Positions 37,670 to 48,500 of a DNA stretch of 64,000 bases are shown here, in pieces. Within the stretch, counting starts at the first letter, position 1. Each line of letters opens with the position of its first letter. The position numbers and the translations under genes were made by a program. Origin of the DNA: Hepsetus odoe. Its lineage: Eukaryota; Chordata; Actinopteri; Characiformes; Hepsetidae. The notes below the pieces were generated by a model, which made no database searches, was not told the DNA's origin, and saw only the letters and a list, made by a program, of their open reading frames with translations. The DNA is taken from the NCBI GenBank assembly GCA_017165825.1, contig CM029370.1, forward strand, positions 23,961,012 through 24,025,011. Direction: 5' to 3'.

Positions 37670-38153
37670 CATGCAATCAAATCCTCACAAGAGTACAAAA
37701 ACTGCTACTACCCTCCATTTCAGGAGAAAAGTAAGATGTCAGGTGTCTATTGATGAGTGCAAAAAGTATGTACACAACATATTATACTATAAAAGTATGC
37801 TTAACACTTAAAAACCCATGAAATTCTTATTTGAAGATAACACCTAATCTCACAAGTATATTTGTGGCTGAATGCAATCAAATCCTCATAGCAATAGTCC
37901 TATAACTGCTCTGCCAAAAAGTGGAAGCTTTAACTTCTACTACCCTCCATTTCAGAAGAAAATGGAGATGAGCAGGTGTCCACTTTTACAGAGCAGTCAG
38001 TGAACAGTTAACACGTGTTTCGTGGAGGATGAAGACAGGTCAGCTGTTTTACCCATTCTCGTGACTTCTGCCAGAGGAACGATCTCTTCTTCTCCAGTTG
38101 GTCTCACGATAAAGGTGGCGTTTGCCCCTCCCTCGCCAGTTTTCTCTCTTCAT
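33104..38153 (-). CDS. dcaf4: Dcaf4, DDB1- and CUL4-associated WD40 protein, complete coding region
   Basis: DCAF4 proteins are WD40 substrate receptors of CUL4-DDB1 ubiquitin ligases. Thirteen minus-strand coding exons join in phase, in gene order: 38153-38053, 37179-37082, 36971-36814, 36677-36595, 36146-36044, 35767-35624, 35383-35334, 35209-35130, 35029-34937, 34838-34741, 34141-33962, 33839-33725, 33324-33104. They give 507 residues (human 495). The N-terminus is short and Arg-rich (MKRENWRGRGKRH), followed by a Ser/Ala linker and the diagnostic ELPGFYFDPEKKRYFRLLPG. WD repeats follow, with FNGCRSGEIFSIDLR, DSAVTSVRLLQDENYLLAADM and the DDB1-binding WDxR box LWDVR (W400-R403). The end is GQDCYTRLWSL to TPP. 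The start ATG has a weak context (C at -3) and was chosen because the exon resembles the mammalian N-terminus. Donors after exons 7 (GTATCC) and 11 (GTCAAT) are weak, though phases agree. Introns hold no other gene. Confidence 0.96.
37438..37985. repeat. Three degenerate copies of one sequence in dcaf4 intron 1
   Basis: Related blocks begin near 37438, 37668 and 37869. Shared landmarks are GAATGCAATCAAATCCTCA (variant GAATGGAATCTAATCCTCA), a following AATAACTG or similar, then TACCCTCCATTTCAGAAGAA or its variants and AGGTGTCTAT or similar. Spacing is 200-230 bases. A microsatellite splits copies one and two. Confidence 0.7.
37605..37665. repeat. (CA)n(TA)n microsatellite
   Basis: About eight CA units followed by more than twenty TA units, within dcaf4 intron 1. 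Confidence 0.95.
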
Positions 38154-38891
38154 TTGTAATATTGCTATGCCGGAATAAGACCGAGTATAAAACAGCAGTG
38201 CTCAAACCCCACAGCCCAGCTGTGCCTTAGCTAAACATAGTTAGCAAGCTAGCCAACTAGCACCTTATAGATTGCCGAGGAAAACCATGTCGTCTGGACA
38301 CGTTTTTGTTCTTCTACGACTTAATGTGAAAACATTAACACTCCCTCTTATTCTAACTCTCTATTCTAACGTTTTCAGTCTGACTACGACTGCATTAGCC
38401 CCTAAACACGTTCCCGGTTCACACAAACAAACAGATACCACCGGAAATCGTCGTTTCCTCGTGTGGCTCAAACGTCCCGCCCACACGACGGCCATTGGTG
38501 GATTCAGCAAAAATATGTATCATTCGGACACGGGATTGGGTACTTCAGATGTCAATCTCAGCTGGAGCGGCACAATGATAGTGTTGTGTTAATGACGTCG
38601 TGTGTATGAAAAAATATTAAATATAATTAAAAAATGTATTGTTGGTAACTTTGTAATTTGGAACTTAGTAAACATAAGTTAGAACTCTCACAACAATAAA
38701 TTTTTTGGTAAAATTTGGAACAAAATTTGCTAGATGATGCCAGATGTTTTGTGACAAAAGTGCTGTTATATAAGCACTTGTGTATATATCGTATATAACC
38801 TGTGAATATATCTACAAATACAATGTATACTGTTTATATACAATAGCTCTGAAAACTATAACGAAAACTCAATTTAACAGATTTTAAACAT

Positions 38892-38894
<3 letters not shown>

Positions 38895-38941
<47 letters not shown>
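38895..38941. repeat. (TA)n microsatellite
   Basis: Over twenty TA units between the dcaf4 and dpf3 promoter halves. Confidence 0.95.
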
Positions 38942-38943
<2 letters not shown>

Positions 38944-39143
38944 TGTATATATGTATATATATGTGTGTCTGTGTGTATATGTAGTGTGTTATATATAATC
39001 TAATCTTATTTGTTATACATTTTGTTTGATAAATTGTTTTTTGTTATGGTTTTGACAGCTATTGTAAGCCACGCCCATATTTCGAATCCGTGTATTTTTA
39101 TTGGCCAGACAGCGGGGCACGGACGGTCCTATTGGTTGTTTTT

Positions 39144-39150
39144 TTTATAA
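39144..39150 (+). promoter_or_regulatory. dpf3: TATA-like box of dpf3
   Basis: TTTATAA, 51 bases before the dpf3 ATG and 9 bases after an inverted CCAAT box. If used, the 5' UTR would be only about 25 bases long. Confidence 0.4.
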
Positions 39151-39200
39151 GGGTCCCAAAGAAGTCTGAGATTTTGAATATTGGGTTACAGTGTGGCAAA

Positions 39201-41806
39201 ATGGCGACTGTCATTCAGAATCCACTAAAAGCGTAAGTAATGAAAGAATAAGTGCGTTTTTGAGGTGTTAATATTTTGGCCGGGGGAGTGTGAGCGGTAT
39301 GATGAAGCGGTAAACATGGAGCTGTGCGTGAAGGATGAGCTGAATGCTGATGCTGTGTGCGTGTGCGTGTGCGCGTGTGTGTGTGTTTGTGTTCAGAGCC
39401 TGCAGTCTACATGTGTGTGTACAGTTGTGCAGTGTTATTCTATTCATAGTGTGTGTGTTTATGGACCAGCTTTGTGTTTAGTACGGCGTATCTGTAATGT
39501 TTATCTTGCTCCGGGCTCCAACTTGCAGATCAGCTCACCTTTATGCTTCCCTCCAGTCTGATTGTAGAGCTCTGTTCCAGAGTCCCGCTGCTGCAGAGTG
39601 TTTCTGGTCTAGAAAAGGGGAATGCATGGCTGTAAGTTTGTCAGCAGTGATGTAAATGTGTTGTGTGATTTGGGCAAGTGTGCTCAGGTTTGATAGGATC
39701 TGCTTCGACTTCGTCTCAGTGCGATTTCCGAGCCAACACGTTCAAACCGCGACCAGAAACTTCAAGACGACTTTATCTAAGATATAAGCTCTCGATACTT
39801 AAACCAATAAGAGTATTCCATCACTTTTGACACATTGCAGCAAGAAAAATCCGATAGAGTCCAGTAAGAGCGCTTAAGATGCAGGAAGATTGTGAATAAT
39901 GAACACTGTCACGCCTGTTCAGATTGAACGCTGCACGGTGAGGCTGACGCGTGTTGGAGATTTCATGTTTAATAGTTTTAAACATGAACATCACTTTATA
40001 TTGTGCCATTTATTCGAAAAAGGAAAATAAATTTGCATAATAATACAATACTAAATATCTACATGTAATAAATAAGAGCACTTTTACATTTTGATTCACG
40101 TATAAGAATAATCTGGTTTAATTTAGTAAATGTGAACAATGTGGAAAACCATTGGGATTGCTTTTAATAGATATTGCCACATAATCAAAGCTAATATCAT
40201 TTTAAAGAAATAACCACCCAGCCATGTGCTACTCAAAAAAAAAAGAAAAAGTATGGGTTAAATTGTGAAGAATTGAATTAAACTGCTGGAGAGATGAACA
40301 TGTGGTCTGTCTGCACAATAATGGAACGAATAAGAGATTGATATTATACTGAAGGTGCGGTGGTTTCAGGGTTTACAATAAACCACACTGGAGAACATGC
40401 ATGCACATACCTTTTTAGTGTTTTATAATTTCTGTTTTTACATTTTCACCAGACTATTTCTTTTCATACCCCCAGTGTGTAAATTCTGGTTTGATGAAGT
40501 GATCACTTGCATACTGTAATTTTCTGCAGTAAGTGAAGTGCAGTGTTACAGTGAGGAGGAACCAGCAGAACGTCACACAGTCCGACAGTGTTGTGGTGCA
40601 GATCAGCCCTGAAGTAGCAGAAGATCTTGTTTTAACTGAGACATTGAGGAAAAAAAGCTTTAATCACATTCTTGGCTGTAATTCACAACTTCTACAGCCA
40701 GTTTCCATATTGTTTTTTTTTAATTATTATTTTGATAAAGTTTAAACTCTAAATCCTTATTGAGGAGGATTCAGAAATACCAATCTTATCATAGAAACTG
40801 ACTCACATTTACTGTTAGAACAAACTGTGCAGCATATTTTTCTAACTTAAGGTATTTAATGGCAGGTTAGGGAGGATAACTCTGTTATCAGACAGCGCTC
40901 TCATTTCCGTGGCCTCTCTGTAGGAGGGCATAAATGCACTGATTCTGAAAGCCACCATGGGATTTTTGTTCCTTGTTTTTAAAGCACATTGTAAAGAAGT
41001 AAAAATGTCCATGAGACTATAAGCGGCGATTAACTGACTAAATATACATTTTAATTACAAACGGACTTGAATATAGTTTTTTTCTCTAAATTAAAGACAC
41101 CTTCATTTGCTGATTTTTACACATATTTAAAAAATGTAAAGTAACATTTAAAAGTGCACATGCCACATGTTTTATTCTTTTCTTTTTCCCCCCAAAATGC
41201 TAAATTCAGCAACAAAACCATGCATTTCACATGTGCAGAGGTGAATACAATATTGTGTATATGTATAAAAATGTTTGCTAATAAATAAAATATAAAACTA
41301 TAAAATATAAAAACAGTATAACAATATCATTTTTAACTAATGAGAGTAATCTGATATGGCAAATGTATAAATGTGGAGGTGATAATTGCATTTCAGTCAC
41401 GCAAAATCAATACAAAACTTATATTTTCAAGTAGCTGATACTGCATTATAGGAATGGATTATATATCTTTACATCTGAGTAATGTGTGAAATAGACTGTT
41501 GGAAAATATATATTACCTTAATCTAAGAGTTCCTTTTATTTGTTCAACCAGGACGTCAGTATGAATGGCAGTGCCCTGACCCCAGTGTGATCGATCACTA
41601 ACAATTAGGCAAACACGCTTCTCAGTGAAAACAGCATAAGCTTTTCCGTTCTGCCCCTTCATTCACTACGCCACAAAGGTCACAAATTAAACATCAGACA
41701 CGCCATATGTGGATTCATATTCTGGATTTATGTGGAAGTGAGTGGACGCTGCATTGTGGGGCCGGCACTGTCTGTGAGCGGCAGGGTGGTGCAGATTATA
41801 CACACA

Positions 41807-41852
<46 letters not shown>

Positions 41853-43259
41853 CATACACACACAGGATTCTTCAGGGCCCATCTGTTCTGAGGAGCTGCC
41901 TCAGAGAGGTGTCACACTGCAGAAGAGAGGGAGACCCATCTGCTCAAATAACTGGGACACACACGTGTGCACGCACACACACACACACACACACACCGAC
42001 ATGCCATGTACATACATACTCTAAAACATACCCCCATTTACACACACACTCCATAAACACAAACCCCCCATTTATACATTCTCACATGTTATAACCCATG
42101 TACAAACATGCCCCATTCACACTCAAACACACACACACACACACACACACATACATACACCCCCCCCAAACAGCTCACAGACACGATTCATACCTCATGT
42201 AATTAGCTACAAATTTACACATATTTGTGAAAACATGCTGGTGTGAGCGTTCTCTCAGTCAGTTATTTACACATAAGCAGCTAGAGTGTTAATAGCGCCA
42301 CCTTGTGGAACTTTATAATGAACTTTATAATAAAATCAGTTAGCAGTTTTAACAGAGTAATTATTGCAATGGCCTAGTGTTAGGGACTAGGCCCCAGGAT
42401 CAGAAGGTTGTGGTTTCAAATCCCAGACCAGTAGGTACCCTTGAGCAAGGTGCCATCCCCCTCACAGCTTCCCTGGCGTGGGACATGGCTGCCCACTGCT
42501 GCATGGTGTGTGTGAGGATTAAATCAGAGGTTGCTTTTCAATGTGGTTCACTGTATACTGTGATGTGTTTCACAATGACAAAATAATAAGGGGTGGTCTA
42601 GTGGTCGGATACTTGTCTATGGACCTATGGCTGAAGAGGTCCCAGGTTGGAATCCCACCTCTGGCACTACCACCACTGGGTCCCTGAGCAAGACCCTTAA
42701 CCCTGAATTGCTCCAGGGGGACTGTCCCTGTAAGTACGACATGGATAAGAGCGTCTGCTAAATGCAGTAAATGTAAATAATAGGGGCAGCGGGGGTCTAG
42801 TGGTTTGGGAGTTGGCAATAGGATCAGAAGGTTGTGGGTTTGAATACCAGATCAGTAGGTTGTCCTGAGGTACCCTTGAGCAAGGTACCGTCCCCATCAC
42901 TGCTCCCTGGGAGCTATTAATAGCTGCCTCTGCTGCATGTGTAAATGGGTTAAATGTGGAGGTGTAATTTTGTTGTGGCTCATTGTGTGCTGTGCTGTGT
43001 TTCACAATGACAAGAATAGTCACTTTCACTTATCTAATGCAATTTCCCTGATATTTACGTAGAGTAGAGTAGAGTAGAGTAGAGTATCCAATAATCTTTT
43101 ATTATCCCACGAATGGGAAATTTGGCCATTACAGGGCTCTTATAAAAGTGACAGATGTACAGAAAAGGAATAGAAAAAAATATATAAAAATATAGAGATA
43201 TAAAGAAAGAGGAGAACGTACAGGAGCTATAAATAATAATCTATATATCTATCTATCTA

Positions 43260-43296
<37 letters not shown>

Positions 43297-45543
43297 ACAA
43301 GGAGAATAACCTTGGTATTGAGTTTTCAATCTAAACCAGTCATGATTCCTAATTACCCGACTGCTTTCCAACTCTTTACCTCTTCCAGTTAATCAGGTTG
43401 TTTTAATAGTGTGCCAGTAAGACTGATAAAAACTCTATTCTGATTGGTTGTTAATTCAAAAGGAGTGCATGTAGAAACACTTCTTATAACTTCATTGGGA
43501 ATGTGTGGAACTAAACTGTTTTTTTTATGTGGAACTCTGTAGAGGGGAAGTTGAGGTGTGGGCACATACAAGGACTTAAGCTCCACAGTTTATTAAGATT
43601 CGAACCCTCAATATGCCTCTTTACTTTTACTATACATTTGGGAAAGTTTTATTCCGAGACTTGCCGTTTATTATATTTCACTTTAATCTGGCAGAATTTG
43701 GTGGGGTGTAAATAAGGCACATGTCAATTCTGAAGCCAAGATTTGTCTTAAATTGGACTAGTTTGTGTTGTCTTAACTGCAGGCTCCTGATCCGTGCAGC
43801 CCCGTCATCGGGAGATTACAAGATCGAGCCCTCGGCAACCATTCATCACATGAAGTCCAAGATAGAATTCTTCAATCTCTCTGGGTGGGTTGGATGGTCC
43901 TCATCACTCAGTGTGCTGTTAGACAGCATGGGTTCCTGTTAGCTGATGTAAAAGAATTATGAGTAGTGTTCCCCTCCAAGCGTGTTAAACTGCACAAGGA
44001 AGTTACATTTATAGCAGCAGATCTAACAGCTACAGCGGTGAAACATTTGTTAGCTTTCCCCATCCCAGGGTTTTTGTGTATCATGTGAATTCTGAATTCC
44101 GAAATTTCTACTACCTGGAGTGGTTTTGCTCAGAAAAACAAGTTCTCAAACCTGTGATGCCGCCCTGTGACTACATAAACCACAAAAATGAGAATGTAGT
44201 GACTTCAGCAAAAAGCCCAGTTATTTCCACCTTATACTGTCCCAATGTAAGCAGATGGTTAGTTTTGATAACTGACAATGAACTCTGCGAAAGATAACAA
44301 TTGAAACATTTGGAAGAACGCAAAGGGTGTATCACAGTACACTTCCAAAGTTTGCTACACCGAAAGTCATTTTTTCAACACTGTCCTGAAATCATGCCAG
44401 TGTTTGGCCTGCTGCAATTGCGCAAATCGAGACTGTCGACAAACCTCATAACTTTATTTTTGTTAAAACCTTTTAAAACATCAACATTTCATCACGGAAG
44501 GTCTGAAAGAAATGGTCCAGAATGACTTGACCACCTTTTTAGTCACAGCAGCCACAATAAATGTGGGCAGGAGAATGGAGTCAGGTGGGGTACATTTTGT
44601 TCCACATGGATTATTTTGCCTCTGGGAGGGGGGAAATATTGGGCTTAAGTTAAAAATGGAGGGGTGGGTTGTTGCCTGTTTGCCACCCCTCCCCCATATT
44701 GCATGTGAGCAGCTTGATGGGTGAATCTGTCTGGATGAATTTTGGTCCTTACATCAGCGGCACACTGAAAACACAGAGGAGGCTGAGATCCTTTGTGTGT
44801 ATACAGGCAGAAAGAATAATTGGGGCTTCTGCCAAAAAAAGAGAACACACTGCTATGCCCTTTTCCCGTGCTGCACATGGAGCCTGCACATGTTTAGTTT
44901 CTGCGTGTGAGTAAGACTAGGTGCAGCACACATCCACATGGTTTTTATCATTCTTTACAGTACCATGCTCCACAAGGCTTTACAGTAATAACTTTACAAA
45001 CCCTGAGCCTCCAGGTCTCCTCCCAGGCTTAGAGACGAAAGAGGTGAAATGAAATGAGACAATAAAACATCTATCCTCTGTATCTAACCCGCATTCATTC
45101 TGCTCCCTGCCTGATAAAAAGCGGGAGTGTGGCATAGCCTGGGGAACATGACCTTTGACCCCTCCCTCCTTCTCTTGACAAAGCATATGGATAAAAAAAC
45201 CTTTCTAGAAGCTCCAGGAACTACATGCTTTTGCCCCATTCCTGATTCGCTGTTCCTTTATTTAAGGCCATGGGGTTCCCTCTTACGAGGTAGAGGAATT
45301 ATTTTGCAAAAGCTGAGGAACGTACGGTATATGTATCTTATATTGCAGAAGGAAGGTATCTGTGCAGACTGTATGTGGTCTAGTTTTAGGGCCATTTCAG
45401 GAACGTTAGTGGACATGGCCTGGTGTCTTTCACTGATACAATAATAAAAAAAAGTCATTCTATTTCATCTGTTTTATAAGCTCCTTAAAAGGTCACACTG
45501 CCCATTCTAAGGTCTCATCCACACACATCCAGATAGTTCTAAA

Positions 45544-45579
<36 letters not shown>

Positions 45580-48500
45580 TGTATTTTTCTTTAAATGTGT
45601 GTGTGTGTGTGTGTGTGTCTTGAAAATATGATCTGTTCAAACGGAAAGGAAGGTTCCGTTATTGCCTAAAATGACGAAAACAGTGTTAAACTCTGCCCTG
45701 CACTGAATCTAGTTAAACAGCACTGCGTTTGCTCTCTCTCTGTTTTTTAAATTACTGGCAATACCGTGATACACTCAGAAAAGAATATTGTGATGTAGTT
45801 CATCCTAATATGTAGACATGTTGACATATTGCCCAACCCTTACCTAAATGATCTGAAAATTTTTACATTAGCCAACCAGCCAAAGAAGTGTTATTGACAT
45901 ATCAATATATTATACTATGTCAAATATAATGCAGTAATTTGAATATTCTTCTTAAAGCATATTACATAAAACTTTGTTTTTATTGGACTATAATATGTCA
46001 GACACCTTGAGAATAACTTGCAATGTGTTCAGCACTGGCCTTGCTGGGGCGATCCATTATAGTACGAATACGTCCTAAATTCACAATCATGGCTTACATT
46101 AATCTGTCGTTCGAAGTGCTGTATTACTGCCCAGGCATGTTCATCAGATGTCATTATTTTAATCAGCAGTCTCATCAGAATCACTTGTCATGAATTAAGG
46201 TTCTCACTGTTTGCAGCAGCCTAAATGAATTAATTATCAATTGGATTAATGAGTGTGTAATGAGGCTACATGGACTCAATCTCCAAACCCACAGAAAGTA
46301 ATTGCACTATAGTGGATCACTTTGTATCTCTCTATCTCTCTATCTATCTAGAGCTCTCTCTGTCTCTCTGACTGTTTTATAGTCATCCGTGGAGAGTAAG
46401 TAAAGGTTTAAGTGTTAAACCTCCGTGTGATATGGTGAAACATGTCTGCCAGTGAATCTATTTCTTATTATAATATTGACAAAATATAGTTTTGCATCTG
46501 TATGGTTCCCTATACTGATTCCAGTGTGGTTTGCATAAGTCACATTTGTTTTCAACACTTTTGGTTACTGCATTGCATTCTAACACTCACAGAAACGCAT
46601 GTGGAAGGTCTGAGATGTATTACATGCATTTACACACATTAGCTCTACAAAATATGCTACAGAGGGTGCTTTTCAATAGAAATGTACTGTTTTGTTTACA
46701 GTGGCAAGAAAATACAATTACCTTTCCCAAGTCTGCAACCAATAAAAAAAGTGAAAGTGACAACCCTTGTCATTGCGAGGTCAGCTATTGAAAGCGCCCG
46801 GGGAGCAGTGATGGGGACGGTACCTTGCTCAAGGGTACCTCAGGGCAACCCACTAGGGTGGGAATCGAACCCACAATCTTCCGATGCGGGGCCAACTCCC
46901 TAACCACTAGGCCACCGCTGCCTGAATCCACCAAAACCTATATCTCTATAAAAGTGTGTTGTGACCCCTTGGTAGAGGATGTGAGTGAGTGCGTTTGTTG
47001 GTTTGTGCCTGACTAATGAGACCGAATAACCATTATATGATGCCTCTCTGCAGAGAAAAGGAAAATGAGAGTAAAATCACCTTCGCTTGATGACATTGCC
47101 TAAGAACGTTTTTGCATTAGATCCACTTTCTTTAGATGTTTTCAGTCTAAACGCTGTTTACACAATGAAACAATATTCATATTCCAACGTCTGGGGTACA
47201 AAACCCATGTTTCATTTAAATTCACCCCTGATTATTGTTGCTCTCTGCACATGGGTTGCCAAAGGAACAACAATACTTTGAGGCACACCTCCCTAAGCCA
47301 ATGATTATTCAGAGACACTTGTCCAAAAAGAGACCCTTAAAATTGACCCAAGAGGGCTATTTGAATATGAAAGGCTTTTCCTCTTCTGAGCAGAAGAGGC
47401 CTCAGCGCTGCACAGCTGAACCACAGTTTGGGTCAGTAACGGCTGCCTTGGATTGGAACAGAGACACTAAACATTGCCCTCTCTAGAAGCTTTCTTTGGC
47501 TGCTGGGATAACAGTGAGCAGTGTAAACAGAGCCCCTCTGCCATGGCTTTAAAATCTCACACACTGCTGGAACTCTATATGACACCTAGATTCTTGTTTA
47601 TCTTATTTCATATCGTAATCATACATAGTTTTTCATTCTAGTGCATCTGAAAGTGGTCAGCGCAGTTCCTGTAAGGCTGAAGTGGCCCAGCTCTGACATT
47701 AAATGACGTTAAATCTTTCATTAACTCTTAAAACACCCATAAGATCTTGGTTTTGGTTTTGAGTGTCACTATTTAAATGTAAAACAATATGGTTTATATC
47801 TTTCCTTTAGTTTAGCACTGAAGCAAATGTAGCGAACAGCAGTGACTGGACACCTTAAGCCTGAGTTAAAGATTCACAGCATAACGTTTGCAGATTTAAG
47901 CACATCTTTATTAGACAATGTCTGCAATCCTTCCTACATAAATGTAAACAAAGACCCCTTTTTTGTCATGCACACCTTCGTTTCAGCAACGGGGGGGGAA
48001 AACCCCGACCAGTCTCAGTTATCTCAATTGAATTCTGTTGATTTGGTTTCAAAAAGATGTATTTTTAACCTAGTATGAAAAGTACAATAGTGAGCTAGGT
48101 CATTTAAAATGAGGTGAATAGATAGATTTTGTAAGTAAACCGGACCATCAGAATTTTAGTTTCTGCACAAATGGATTGGTTTAGCATCAGAAGACTGGCT
48201 TTAAACCGCTGATGTTGATAATACAACAATTATATTCAAATACAATTATTATTTACTACATTTGGTAATAATTTTATATCATGTTTGTATATAATTGGCA
48301 AAATCATCACTAATTTATTATTGGGAACACCATAGTACAACAGTTCTCCACAATTAAATGCTTCCTCTTCATTTAATCCATCCATCCAAGTGGAGCAGTG
48401 GGCAATCATAGTACCAGTGCCTGGGAAGTAGTTTTAGGGGATGGCCATTTTCTTAAGGGTAACTCAGGGTAACCTACTGTTCTGGGATTTGAAATCATGA

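Larger units (their letters stand above)
38154..39200. promoter_or_regulatory. Divergent promoter interval of dcaf4 and dpf3
   Basis: The start codons of dcaf4 (minus) and dpf3 (plus) are 1,047 bases apart, head to head. The dcaf4 side has a GC-box-like CCCGCCCAC at 38476-38484 and CCAAT in minus orientation at 38494-38498 and 38535-38539. The dpf3 side has inverted CCAAT boxes at 39100-39104 and 39131-39135, a CACCC/KLF-like CCACGCCCA at 39069 and a TATA-like TTTATAA at 39144-39150. A long TA tract (38895-38941) separates the two halves. The open frame at 38272-38592 has no family features and is not called. Confidence 0.6.

Noticed and set aside
37438..37985. CRISPR-like array suggested by repeated blocks in dcaf4 intron 1
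   Set aside because: Only three long, diverged copies without regular short spacers, in a vertebrate intron.
38272..38592. 106-codon open frame between dcaf4 and dpf3
   Set aside because: No family motif, no conserved domain, and it overlies the divergent promoter interval; most likely chance.
41707..42094. Open frames of 105 and 120 codons rich in His and Thr
   Set aside because: They are translations of CA microsatellites, which lack stops in some frames.
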